A stretch of DNA of 64,000 nucleotides from Algicola sp. (GTDB taxonomy: Bacteria > Bacteroidota > Bacteroidia > Flavobacteriales > Flavobacteriaceae). Below are positions 1-7,571 of the stretch, one piece after another (the stretch's first letter is position 1; every line of letters begins with the position of its first letter). The notes beneath the pieces were generated by a model. That model did not search any database, was not told the origin of the DNA, and worked only from the letters and a program-made list of their open reading frames with translations. A program made the translations under genes and the position numbers. The DNA is taken from NCBI GenBank assembly GCA_018222835.1, contig JAAEZN010000008.1:1-64000 (forward strand), in the 5' to 3' direction.

Positions 1-385
1 CTTCATCCTCATCCACTCTGTTCATTTGCTCGTATTTGGCAACAGCTCTTTTTACAGAGGCCTCAAAACGTGCTAGAGTGATGGGTTTGTGAAGATAATC
101 TGTAACGTCGTAATCGAACGCTTTTAGTGCATAATCAGGTTTTCCGGTAATAAGGATAACCTGTGGTGGGTTCTCTAAGGCCTCTAAAAGGTCAAAACCA
201 CTTATGATCGGCATTTCAACATCTAGGAAGATGAGGTCGATATCATGGTTTTTTAGGCCATTTTTGGCTTCAATTGCGTTACTGTACTCGGCAACCAAGG
301 CTAGGTGTGGATGATTGTTGACCAATTTCGCTACGGCCATGCGCTGCATGGAAGAATCGTCTACAATTATACTTTTTAATTTCAT
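1..385 (-). CDS. LytTR-family response regulator, N-terminal receiver part (runs off the window)
   Basis: Partial gene; the start codon is at 385 and the 3' part lies before base 1. The visible 128 residues form a CheY-like receiver domain: an acidic pair at D9-D10, the phospho-acceptor in the stretch IFLDVEMP (D55), and the conserved lysine in LHKP (about K100). The sequence then enters a linker rich in charged residues. Receiver domains of this type in Bacteroidota usually precede a LytTR DNA-binding domain, which would lie outside the window, so the output domain is inferred. It is transcribed divergently from rpsF, with 236 bp between them. The partner sensor kinase is not visible. Confidence 0.85.
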   Translation of the reverse strand, partial: MKLKSIIVDDSSMQRMAVAKLVNNHPHLALVAEYSNAIEAKNGLKNHDIDLIFLDVEMPIISGFDLLEALENPPQVILITGKPDYALKAFDYDVTDYLHKPITLARFEASVKRAVAKYEQMNRVDEDE

Positions 386-567
386 GAATGGGGTGATTTG
401 TAGGGTTTTAAATCATCGGCAAATTACATAAAAAAGACGTTTAACAGCAACAAAAGATGTAAACATGGTCTATTTTGTTGTGTAGATTGCCATATGCGTT
501 ATTTAGGTTTAATTGGGTTCATCAATGTTGATAACTCTTGTACTTTAACGAAGTTTTTTCACTTTTC

Positions 568-598
568 TTGCAGGAGGAAAGAATTATTGTTAATTTTG
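568..598 (+). promoter_or_regulatory. Bacteroidota-type promoter of rpsF operon
   Basis: TTG at 568-570, a 20 bp spacer, then TAATTTTG at 591-598 match the -33/-7 promoter pattern of this phylum. The predicted transcript would begin near 604 and leave a leader of about 18 nt before the rpsF ATG at 622. The rest of the gap 386-567 shows no recognisable element. Confidence 0.65.
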
Positions 599-621
599 CG
601 CTCCTTTAAAAATATAGTATA

Positions 622-960
622 ATGAACCATTACGAAACTGTTTTCATTTTGAATCCCGTTCTGTCTGAAACGCAGATAGAGGAAACAGTCAAGAAGTTTG
701 AGGATTTCTTGATTAAGAATGGTGCCAAAATGGTCTCCAAAGAAGATTGGGGATTAAAAAAATTGGCCTATCCCATTCAGCACAAAAAAAGTGGATTTTA
801 CCACTTGTTCGAATTTCAAGCTCCGGGCGAGGCCATCGGACCTTACGAATTGGAATTTAGAAGAGATGAGCGCATTATGCGTTTTTTGACCGTTAGATTA
901 GACAAGCACGCAATTGCTTGGGCGGAAAAAAGAAGAACTAAATTAAAAGCAAAGGCATAA
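622..960 (+). CDS. rpsF: 30S ribosomal protein S6
   Basis: Component of the small ribosomal subunit that binds 16S rRNA together with S18 in the platform. The 112-residue product has the usual S6 length and fold signature: it opens with [11 protein letters not shown], has the central [18 protein letters not shown] strand region, and ends with a basic tail. It is first gene of rpsF-rpsR-rplI, with rpsR starting 4 bp after its stop, so the three are very likely co-transcribed from the promoter just upstream. Pairing of S6 and S18 in one operon fits their assembly as a heterodimer. Confidence 0.98.
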   Translation: MNHYETVFILNPVLSETQIEETVKKFEDFLIKNGAKMVSKEDWGLKKLAYPIQHKKSGFYHLFEFQAPGEAIGPYELEFRRDERIMRFLTVRLDKHAIAWAEKRRTKLKAKA

Positions 961-964
961 GGGT

Positions 965-1261
965 ATGGCATCTATTGAGCAACAAGCAAAATCAAAAAAA
1001 GACGGGGAAATCAGATATTTGACCCCGCTTAATATTGAGACCAGCAAGCAAAAGAAGTATTGTAGGTTCAAAAAGTCAGGTATCAAATACATTGACTATA
1101 AAGATCCGGATTTCTTGATGAAGTTGGTAAATGAGCAAGGTAAATTGCTTCCAAGAAGACTTACAGGTACTTCATTGAAATATCAAAGAAAAGTGGCACA
1201 GGCCGTAAAACGTGCCCGTCACCTAGCGTTAATGCCGTATGTTGGCGATATGTTGAAATAA
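965..1261 (+). CDS. rpsR: 30S ribosomal protein S18
   Basis: Small-subunit protein that binds S6 and 16S rRNA. The 98-residue product carries the family core: [20 protein letters not shown], then [27 protein letters not shown]. It lies 4 bp behind rpsF and 13 bp before rplI in the same operon. The N-terminal extension rich in Lys and Gln is typical of Bacteroidota S18 and makes the protein slightly longer than the E. coli form. Confidence 0.98.
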   Translation: MASIEQQAKSKKDGEIRYLTPLNIETSKQKKYCRFKKSGIKYIDYKDPDFLMKLVNEQGKLLPRRLTGTSLKYQRKVAQAVKRARHLALMPYVGDMLK

Positions 1262-1274
1262 AAAACACCAGAGA

Positions 1275-1727
1275 ATGGAACTTATTCTAAAAGAAGATGT
1301 ACAGGATTTGGGATTTAAGGATGATATCGTTACCGTAAAGAACGGTTACGGCAGAAACTACCTTATCCCTCAAGGTTTGGCCGATTTGGCTACACCTTCT
1401 GCCAAAAAAGTTTTGGCCGAAAACCTTAAGCAAAGAGCTCACAAGGAGAAAAAAGTAATAGACGAAGCAACTAAGGTTGCCAATGCGTTGAAGCAATTGG
1501 AAATTAAGATTGCTGCAAAGGTAGGTGCAGGCGACAAATTGTTCGGATCTGTAACAAACATAGACCTTGCTGCTGCTTTGGATAAAGAAGGACACCAAAT
1601 TGACAAAAAATTCATCAATATTAAAGGTGGAGCTGTCAAAAGAGTTGGTCCTTACGAAGCAATTATCAGATTACACAGGGAAGTTATCTTAGAATTTCCT
1701 TTTGAAGTGGTTGCAGAAGCAAAATAA
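1275..1727 (+). CDS. rplI: 50S ribosomal protein L9
   Basis: Large-subunit protein bound near the L1 stalk. The 150-residue product has the classic L9 N-domain (MELILKEDVQDLGFKDDIVTVKNGYGRNYLIP), a long helix connector around residues 40-75, and a C-domain containing GDKLFGSVTNIDLAAAL. It closes the rpsF-rpsR-rplI operon; a strong intrinsic terminator follows 26 bp after the stop codon. Confidence 0.98.
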   Translation: MELILKEDVQDLGFKDDIVTVKNGYGRNYLIPQGLADLATPSAKKVLAENLKQRAHKEKKVIDEATKVANALKQLEIKIAAKVGAGDKLFGSVTNIDLAAALDKEGHQIDKKFINIKGGAVKRVGPYEAIIRLHREVILEFPFEVVAEAK

Positions 1728-1752
1728 GCTTTAATAAGTATTTAATAATAAG

Positions 1753-1781
1753 AAGAGTTATGCATGCATAACTCTTTTTTT
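1753..1781 (+). terminator. Intrinsic terminator of the rpsF-rpsR-rplI operon
   Basis: A perfect 24-base palindrome (1753-1776, arms AAGAGTTATGCA and TGCATAACTCTT) is followed by a run of T. The perfect symmetry could also act as a binding site, but position and T-run favour termination. Confidence 0.85.
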
Positions 1782-1816
1782 GTTTATCCAATTACAAGTA
1801 TTTATACTTTTGAACC

Positions 1817-2290
1817 ATGAAATATAAGAGACTTTCAAAAGAGCAATTGGAAGAGTTACATCCTGAGTTTATCAACTTTTTGGCGACCCAATCCATTACA
1901 GCTGATGAGTGGAAGACCATAAAAGAAGAAAAACCTGATGTGGCCGAAGAAGAAATTGATGTTTTCAGCGATTTAATATGGGAAGGTGTGCTGAACAAGG
2001 TGGAGTATTTGGAGAATGTTTCCGAAAGGCACATGCATTTATTCCATTTAACGGATAAAGAGATGAAGCTGTTATCCGTTAAGATACTTAATCCGGAGAT
2101 CGACCTCAGGACCGAGGTAGGTTTTGGATGGTTTAAAAGGAATTACCAATCCGACTTTGTGGAATATTTATCTGCTTCCAAAGCTTATGGTGAGGATAAG
2201 AACGCTGATAAGTTCGAATTGATCAAACAAGGTGCGGTAATCACCAAAGGCGAACTATACCAGTGGTTCGATCAAATAATAGAGCACTAA
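1817..2290 (+). CDS. DUF6495 family protein
   Basis: A 157-residue acidic cytoplasmic protein without signal peptide or membrane segment. The N-terminal region MKYKRLSKEQLEELHPEF and the segment INFLATQSITADEW match my memory of the DUF6495 family, which is found in Flavobacteriia and has no assigned function. It starts 90 bp after rplI, beyond the operon terminator, so it probably has its own promoter, although no clear TAnnTTTG box is seen. Its place next to rplI appears conserved in relatives, which hints at a link with translation but does not prove one. Confidence 0.75.
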   Translation: MKYKRLSKEQLEELHPEFINFLATQSITADEWKTIKEEKPDVAEEEIDVFSDLIWEGVLNKVEYLENVSERHMHLFHLTDKEMKLLSVKILNPEIDLRTEVGFGWFKRNYQSDFVEYLSASKAYGEDKNADKFELIKQGAVITKGELYQWFDQIIEH

Positions 2291-2340
2291 TAGCCCAGAA
2301 TTAAAATACTAGGGCATAAACAGATAAATACATCCGAACT

Positions 2341-2412
2341 CTCAGTTCGAACGCAGTTGAGTACCTATTGGAACGTGCAGAGGTTTTTCCTCAGAACTAT
2401 TTTAAGGATGCT
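2341..2412. repeat. Degenerate dispersed palindromic repeat
   Basis: The gap 2291-2543 has no gene. It contains CTCAGTTCGAACGCAGTTGAG-like sequence (2341-2361, arms CTCA/TGAG) followed by a CTCAGAACTATTTTA-like tail. This resembles the TCGA-GCGCAGTCGA-type dispersed palindromes common between genes in Flavobacteriaceae, and other relatives occur in this window near 43.0, 53.7 and 55.1 kb. This copy looks decayed. Confidence 0.4.
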
Positions 2413-2476
2413 AAGTGATTAAAGAATCAATTGTAAAGATAAGTTTGAAGTGCTCAAATGGATATAGAATAAAAAA

Positions 2477-2512
2477 CAAAGGGTTGCCAATATTGGCAAC
2501 CCTTTGTTTTTA
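2477..2512 (-). terminator. Intrinsic terminator, probably bidirectional
   Basis: A perfect palindrome covers 2477-2506, with core GGGTTGCC/GGCAACCC. The minus strand has a long T-run after it, 33 bp past the stop of the collagen-like lipoprotein gene; the plus strand has a shorter one and may end DUF6495 transcripts. Confidence 0.85.
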
Positions 2513-2543
2513 GGTTTGTGTTGTAATTTAATGGGGTACAATC

Positions 2544-3146
2544 TTACTCTAATCCATAAAATTCCATTACTTCGTGGTAATTGGCAACATCTATTCCGGC
2601 ACTTTTTAAATCATTGGCAACGGAATTTTTGCCAGCCATCGAATCTGAGTTGATCTCAACCATGGTAATATGCAAGGTAGCGGATATACCTTCTGGTAAA
2701 ACGGGAAAGGCGCCCGGAGTACCGTCTGTATTGTAAACAATCAACCCAAATAATCCTTCGGTATATTGGAATTCCAACTTAATGCCAAGACCCATAATTG
2801 TACCAGGTAAATGATAGTAAGTACTTTTGTCCAATTCAGAGACTTCTAAATACACTATCAGTACGTGGTTTTGTAGAGCCTCGGCTGTAAATTCGGGAAC
2901 ATCTATAGTTAAAGCCCCTTCTCCAGCAGCTTGCGTAATGTCAAACTCTATTTTGTTTACATTGGCATTGCCATTTTCTCCTTGCTCTCCTTGGGGTCCT
3001 TGTTCCCCCTGAGGCCCTAGTTCGCCTTGGATTCCTTGTTTGCCCTGAATTCCTTGTTCGCCATCTTCGCCATCTTCGCCAGAGCAAGAAAAGAATAAAA
3101 TGCTGACAATTAAGCAGCTGAAAAATAAAATTTTTGAAGTTTTCAT
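2544..3146 (-). CDS. Lipoprotein with collagen-like Gly-X-Y repeats
   Basis: A 200-residue secreted lipoprotein of unknown function. Residues 1-20 form a signal peptide ending in the lipobox LFFS-C21. From about residue 23 a run of 12 uninterrupted Gly-X-Y triplets follows (GED, GEQ, GIQ, GKQ, GEL, GPQ, GEN types), rich in Glu and Gln with few prolines, then a globular C-domain of about 140 residues rich in beta-prone segments. Such short collagen-like stalks can trimerise and hold a domain away from the membrane. Surface exposure is inferred. It stands alone and ends at a strong terminator. Confidence 0.85.
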   Translation of the reverse strand: MKTSKILFFSCLIVSILFFSCSGEDGEDGEQGIQGKQGIQGELGPQGEQGPQGEQGENGNANVNKIEFDITQAAGEGALTIDVPEFTAEALQNHVLIVYLEVSELDKSTYYHLPGTIMGLGIKLEFQYTEGLFGLIVYNTDGTPGAFPVLPEGISATLHITMVEINSDSMAGKNSVANDLKSAGIDVANYHEVMEFYGLE

Positions 3147-3331
3147 GTTGTATGCTTTAACAGTTAAAGGTTCAAAGAGAAAACAAAATGTTTCATTCTT
3201 TATCTGCCGATTGATGGATGACCGGTTTGGTTTGATGGATGCTTATTTTCAATTCATATAGTTTTTGGAAAATGATTCTAAATTTGAAGTTTTGTCCAAT
3301 TCTCCAATGAAGAATAAATTTTTTAACACCG

Positions 3332-3339
3332 TATATTTG
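3332..3339 (+). promoter_or_regulatory. -7 box of hisS promoter
   Basis: TATATTTG matches TAnnTTTG and lies 19 bp before the hisS ATG. No good TTG is present at the expected -33 distance, so the promoter is only partly supported. Confidence 0.45.
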
Positions 3340-3358
3340 CACGAGAATTTAATACCAC

Positions 3359-4741
3359 ATGGCAAAAAAAACATCCATCCCAAAGGGAACCAGAGATTTT
3401 TCACCGGCTGAAGTAGCCAAACGGAACTATATCATCCAGACCATAAAAAAGCATTTCGAAACTTATGGTTTTCAGCCTATAGAGACGCCGTCCTTTGAAA
3501 ACTCGGAAACCTTGATGGGCAAATACGGAGATGAGGGAGACCGTTTGATTTTTAAAATCTTGAATTCTGGGGATTTTATCTCTAAGGTTGATGATATTAC
3601 CTACAGTTCCAAGAACTCGGCGACCTTGACCCCAAAAATCTCGGAAAAGGCTCTTCGCTACGATCTTACGGTACCTTTTGCCCGTTATGTGGTAATGCAC
3701 CAGAACGAAATTGATTTTCCGTTTAAAAGATACCAGATTCAGCCTGTATGGAGGGCAGACCGACCACAAAAAGGGCGTTTTCGTGAGTTTTACCAGTGCG
3801 ATGCCGATGTGGTTGGTGCCAATTCCCTGCTTCAGGAAGTGGAGTTTGTACAATTGTACGATGCCGTGTTCACAGACTTGGGATTACAGGGAACCACAAT
3901 CAAAATAAACAATAGAAAAATACTATCTGGGATTGCCGAAGTTATCGGGGCAAAAAATCTTTTAGTGGATTTTACCGTTGCTTTGGATAAATTGGACAAA
4001 ATAGGCGAGGAGAAGGTAAAAGCGGAGATGATGGAAAAGGGTATTTCGGAAACAGCAATTTCCAAAGCACAGCCATTGTTCCAAATGACCGGAACTGCTT
4101 CTGAACAATTGGAAAAACTATCAGCTATCTTATCTGGCTCAGAGGTAGGTATGCTCGGTGTTTCAGAATTGGAAGAAATTATTACAACTGTGGATATGTT
4201 GGGGCTGCAATCCGCTAAATTACAGTTGGATGTTACTTTGGCCAGAGGTCTCAATTATTATACAGGAGCCATTTTCGAGGTCGCAGCGCCGGAAGGTGTA
4301 AAAATGGGCTCCATCGGCGGTGGAGGCCGTTATGATGACCTAACTGGAATTTTTGGGTTAAAAGATGTAAGTGGTGTTGGCATTTCCTTTGGATTAGATC
4401 GTATTTATTTGGTGTTGGAAGAGCTGAACCTGTTCCCGGATAGTTTGGATTCATCTCTGGACGTACTTTGCCTCAACTTTGGCAAAAAAGAAGCTCAGGC
4501 TGCTCTAAAATTGGTGTCTGGATTACGTAAAAATGGTGTTCGAGCGGATCTATACCCTACAGATGCCAAAGTACAGAAGCAATTTAAATATGCAGACAAA
4601 AGAGGCGTTCCTTATGTAATTCTTTTAGGAGAGGAAGAATTGAACACAAATGCTTTTGTTGTAAAAGAAATGAAGAGCGGTGGCCATAAGGCTTATGCTA
4701 TTGATGCTGTGGCCAAGTTTGCCGAGGATATTTTAAGCTAG
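3359..4741 (+). CDS. hisS: Histidyl-tRNA synthetase
   Basis: Class II aminoacyl-tRNA synthetase that charges tRNA-His. The 460-residue protein has the N-terminal IPKGTRDFSP signature, motif 1 helix and RYDLTVPFARYV near residues 100-111, motif 2 with RADRPQKGRFREFYQCDAD (132-150), the histidine-specific LARGLNYYTGAIFEV, motif 3 GVGISFGLDRI, and a C-terminal anticodon-binding domain with LRKNGVRADLYP. Length fits the longer Bacteroidota form. Its last codons overlap the stop of the convergent NUDIX gene by 4 bp, with no terminator between them. Confidence 0.98.
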   Translation: MAKKTSIPKGTRDFSPAEVAKRNYIIQTIKKHFETYGFQPIETPSFENSETLMGKYGDEGDRLIFKILNSGDFISKVDDITYSSKNSATLTPKISEKALRYDLTVPFARYVVMHQNEIDFPFKRYQIQPVWRADRPQKGRFREFYQCDADVVGANSLLQEVEFVQLYDAVFTDLGLQGTTIKINNRKILSGIAEVIGAKNLLVDFTVALDKLDKIGEEKVKAEMMEKGISETAISKAQPLFQMTGTASEQLEKLSAILSGSEVGMLGVSELEEIITTVDMLGLQSAKLQLDVTLARGLNYYTGAIFEVAAPEGVKMGSIGGGGRYDDLTGIFGLKDVSGVGISFGLDRIYLVLEELNLFPDSLDSSLDVLCLNFGKKEAQAALKLVSGLRKNGVRADLYPTDAKVQKQFKYADKRGVPYVILLGEEELNTNAFVVKEMKSGGHKAYAIDAVAKFAEDILS

Positions 4742-5286
4742 ACTCTTTTTTTGATTTCTTTTACAATGGTTTTGTAGTAAGTTGGACCATGAGGCACATA
4801 CTTGCCAACACTGGCCAAACCCCAAGTTTCTTCAGCAAACTTAAACAGGGGGATCAGGGCTAAATCTTCAACTTCGCTCTTTTGTTTGGTAAGCTGGCTT
4901 AGGGGCAATTTGAGTTGACACAAATAAATGTGATGCAGTTCGGCATCAATAAAATCTTCGGAAATTTTATGCACCGCTTTAAAAGTGCCCAGGGATTCTA
5001 AGTCAGCTTCGGATATGGCCAAGCCTATTTCTTCGTTGACTTCCCTGATGGCTGCAGCAATAATGTTTTCACCAGCGGCAACATGCCCGGCTACCGAAAC
5101 ATCCCAAAGTAATGGGTGGGTTGCTTTGTTTTTGCCCCGTTGCTGTATCAGAATACGACCCTCGGGTGTGTATAACCAAACATGAATGGTTGGATGCAAC
5201 AGCCCTTTGCGGTGGGCTTCCGATTTTAAACAGGATTCCCCTGTTGGTCTTCCTTGTTCGTCCAAAATGTCAACACGCTCATCCAT
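4738..5286 (-). CDS. NUDIX hydrolase
   Basis: A 182-residue cytoplasmic hydrolase expected to cleave a nucleoside-diphosphate-linked substrate in a metal-dependent way. The complete Nudix box Gx5Ex7REUxEExGU is present at residues 67-89 (GHVAAGE, then REVNEEIGL). The opening MDERVDILDEQGRPTG resembles the YfcD/isopentenyl-diphosphate isomerase-like subgroup, but the isomerase active-site cysteine context is not evident, so the substrate is unknown. It is convergent with hisS (shared CTAG at the stops) and follows the M42 peptidase gene on the same strand across a terminator. Confidence 0.9.
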   Translation of the reverse strand: MDERVDILDEQGRPTGESCLKSEAHRKGLLHPTIHVWLYTPEGRILIQQRGKNKATHPLLWDVSVAGHVAAGENIIAAAIREVNEEIGLAISEADLESLGTFKAVHKISEDFIDAELHHIYLCQLKLPLSQLTKQKSEVEDLALIPLFKFAEETWGLASVGKYVPHGPTYYKTIVKEIKKRV

Positions 5287-5300
5287 ATTATATAAAGATA

Positions 5301-5334
5301 AAAAAAAGTCACCCTGAAGAGGTTTCAGGGTGAC
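5301..5334 (-). terminator. Intrinsic terminator after the M42 peptidase gene
   Basis: Arms GTCACCCTGAA (5308-5318) and TTCAGGGTGAC (5324-5334) form an 11 bp stem with a 5-base loop; on the minus strand a run of T follows. The GTCACCCTGA sequence and a nearby GGATGACAG recall the dispersed repeat family of this genome, so a repeat may have been co-opted. Confidence 0.8.
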
Positions 5335-5370
5335 ATAATTTTAAGATCTGAAAGGATGACAGACGCTCAG

Positions 5371-6459
5371 TTAATCAAAATAGCTAAAGGTTTCTCCTTC
5401 TTTGATGTTCAATAGAGTTTCATAAATTAAACGGATCACATTCTCCACATCTTCTTTATGAACCGTTTCCACTGTAGTGTGCATATAGCGCAACGGAAGT
5501 GAGATCAAAGCAGAGGCCACGCCACCATTACTGTAGGCAAAAGCGTCCGTATCCGTTCCTGTAAAACGAGAAGATGCATTGCGCTGGAAAGGTATTTTAT
5601 GGGCTTCGGCAGTGTCTAAAATGCGCTCACGGAGTTTATTTTGCACCGCTGGAGCATAGGAAATTACTGGTCCATCACCGATTTTGGTCTCTCCCTCGGT
5701 CTTTTTGTTGATCATTGGGGTAGTAGTGTCGTGGCAAACATCCGTAACGATCGCAACATTGGGTTTTATGGTGTGCGTTATCATTTCCGCGCCACGCAAT
5801 CCAATTTCTTCCTGTACCGAATTGGTAATATAAAGCCCAAAAGGAAGCTCTTTTTTGTTCTCTTTTAGTAAACGGGCCACTTCTGCAATCATAAATCCAC
5901 CCATACGGTTATCCAAGGCTCTGCATACAAATTTATCCTTGTTCAAAATATGGAATTGGTCCGGGTAAGTAATCACACAGCCTACGTGAACGCCCATTTT
6001 CTCCACTTCTTCCTTGTCCTTGGCACCTATATCAATAAAAATATTGTCCAATTTAGGCGGTTCTTCCTTTGCTTTGTTCCTTGTGTGGATGGCCGGCCAT
6101 CCGAACACACCTTTTACAATACCGTTTTTAGTGTGGATGTCCACCCATTTGGAGGGTGCAATTTGATGGTCGCTTCCACCATTGCGGATTACATAGAGCA
6201 AACCCTCTTCTGTAATATAGTTTACGTACCAAGAAATTTCATCGGAGTGCCCTTCTATGACCACTCTATATTTGGCATCCGGATTTATAACCCCAACGGC
6301 AGTACCGTAGGTGTCCGTTATAAATTCGTCCACATAAGGTTTTAAATAGTCCATCCAGATTTTTTGGCCTTCCCACTCATAACCGGTCGGAGAGGCGTTG
6401 TTCAAATATTTTTCTAGAAATTCGAGGGATTTTTTGTTGATGATATTCTTCTTTGCCAT
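5371..6459 (-). CDS. M42 family metallopeptidase (aminopeptidase/endoglucanase type)
   Basis: A 362-residue cytoplasmic di-zinc aminopeptidase that trims short peptides, usually as a dodecameric shell. Metal and catalytic residues are visible in order: H71 and D73 in EGHSDEISW, D183 in RALDNR, catalytic E217 and E218 in QEEIG, D240 in IVTDVCHD, and H327 in RYMHTTVE. Length is normal for M42. A TATTTTTG box on the minus strand (complement of 6477-6484) lies 18 bp upstream and may be its promoter. It is divergent from the DUF4294 gene. Confidence 0.93.
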   Translation of the reverse strand: MAKKNIINKKSLEFLEKYLNNASPTGYEWEGQKIWMDYLKPYVDEFITDTYGTAVGVINPDAKYRVVIEGHSDEISWYVNYITEEGLLYVIRNGGSDHQIAPSKWVDIHTKNGIVKGVFGWPAIHTRNKAKEEPPKLDNIFIDIGAKDKEEVEKMGVHVGCVITYPDQFHILNKDKFVCRALDNRMGGFMIAEVARLLKENKKELPFGLYITNSVQEEIGLRGAEMITHTIKPNVAIVTDVCHDTTTPMINKKTEGETKIGDGPVISYAPAVQNKLRERILDTAEAHKIPFQRNASSRFTGTDTDAFAYSNGGVASALISLPLRYMHTTVETVHKEDVENVIRLIYETLLNIKEGETFSYFD

Positions 6460-6528
6460 GTATCTGATTTAGTGTACAAAAATAAGAATATTCACTTTTA
6501 TTTAATAACCATATCATACCTTTATCCT

Positions 6529-6536
6529 TACTTTTG
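6529..6536 (+). promoter_or_regulatory. -7 box upstream of DUF4294 gene
   Basis: TACTTTTG fits TAnnTTTG and is 25 bp before the ATG at 6562. The -33 element is not clear. Confidence 0.45.
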
Positions 6537-6561
6537 GCAAGACTATTGAGGAACAAATCTT

Positions 6562-7281
6562 ATGCTGCGTAACTGCTTTCTTTTTGTTTTTATGGCAATT
6601 ATGTCTCTTGGGTTTGCTCAAGAGTCCGCAAAGGATTCCGTTATTGCCCCTTTGAATCCCATAGCCAATGATTCTATAGAGGACTATTATGTTCGATTTG
6701 AAGGGGACTCCATTTTGATGAGCTCCATTGCTCTGGATGAAGTCTATATTTTTGGTAAACTTGAGTTTGCCAACCAAAAGGACAAATTACGATATTACAT
6801 TCTACGTCGAAAAACCTTGAAGGTGTATCCGTATGCTAAATTGGCTGCCGAGCGGTTGGTACAACTCAACGATAGTTTGCAGCACATCAAAAAAAAGCGG
6901 CACCAAAAGCGCTACACCCGAAAGGTTCAAAAATATATCGAAGGAGAGTTTTCTGAGGAGTTGAAAAAGTTGACCCGAACAGAAGGACAGATTCTGGTAA
7001 AGCTGATACACCGCCAAACCGGAATCACGGCCTTTGATCTTGTAAAGGAACTTCGGAGTGGATGGAGGGCCTTTTGGTACAACACCACGGCAAGCATGTT
7101 CAAAATAAGTTTAAAGGAAGAGTTTAGGCCCGAAGTTGTTCACGAGGATTATTTGATCGAGGATATATTGCAGCGGGCTTTTGCAGCCAGTCGATTGGAA
7201 CGTCAAAAATCGGTTTTGGATTACGATTACGCACAACTTACCAATAAGTGGAAAAATAGACCACCAGATACGGAGAATTAG
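6562..7281 (+). CDS. DUF4294 domain-containing exported protein
   Basis: A 239-residue protein with a signal peptide of about 19 residues (hydrophobic core, then GFAQ) and no later membrane segment. The body contains the DUF4294-type stretches YYILRRKTLKVYPYAKLAAERL and LVKLIHRQTGITAFDLVKELRSGWRAFWYN. The family is restricted to Bacteroidota and has no known function. The mature region is strongly basic and helical in the middle. It is divergent from the M42 peptidase and convergent with DUF6095, overlapping it by 4 bp (TTAG). Confidence 0.85.
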   Translation: MLRNCFLFVFMAIMSLGFAQESAKDSVIAPLNPIANDSIEDYYVRFEGDSILMSSIALDEVYIFGKLEFANQKDKLRYYILRRKTLKVYPYAKLAAERLVQLNDSLQHIKKKRHQKRYTRKVQKYIEGEFSEELKKLTRTEGQILVKLIHRQTGITAFDLVKELRSGWRAFWYNTTASMFKISLKEEFRPEVVHEDYLIEDILQRAFAASRLERQKSVLDYDYAQLTNKWKNRPPDTEN

Positions 7282-7514
7282 CTTTTGGATTTTTTCCCGA
7301 ATATAGCTTCCATTACAATCCCTACCGATCTAAATCCCAAATAGATGGCCAAAATGGCAAAGATGATACCCAAGATCAGAACGGGCCAATAAAACGGATG
7401 CCCATCATTTTTAAAGGCTTGATATATTAAAAGTGGACCCATAAACATGGCAAGCACCGTGAAACCAAACGATTTTATCCCTTTTACCAGTAGTTCTTTG
7501 TTAGTTCGCCTCAT
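7278..7514 (-). CDS. DUF6095 family small membrane protein
   Basis: A 78-residue protein with two predicted transmembrane helices (about residues 15-35 and 42-62) and a basic C-terminus ending in GKKSKS. The opening MRRTNKELLVKGIKSFGF and the segment KNDGHPFYWPVLILGIIF match the DUF6095 family of Flavobacteriaceae, which is uncharacterised. It lies between two plus-strand genes and shares four bases with the end of the DUF4294 gene. Confidence 0.8.
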   Translation of the reverse strand: MRRTNKELLVKGIKSFGFTVLAMFMGPLLIYQAFKNDGHPFYWPVLILGIIFAILAIYLGFRSVGIVMEAIFGKKSKS

Positions 7515-7571
7515 GGGACCAAAGTAGGAATATTAGCTTATATTTAGTGGATATCGCACTAAAAATTAAGT

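Noticed and set aside
2341-2361. GTTCGAAC looking like a tRNA T-loop
   Set aside because: The flanks do not form acceptor, D or anticodon arms; the sequence is better explained as a degenerate palindromic repeat.
4985-5333. Plus-strand open frames across the NUDIX gene
   Set aside because: They mirror a gene with a complete Nudix box and show no domain of their own.
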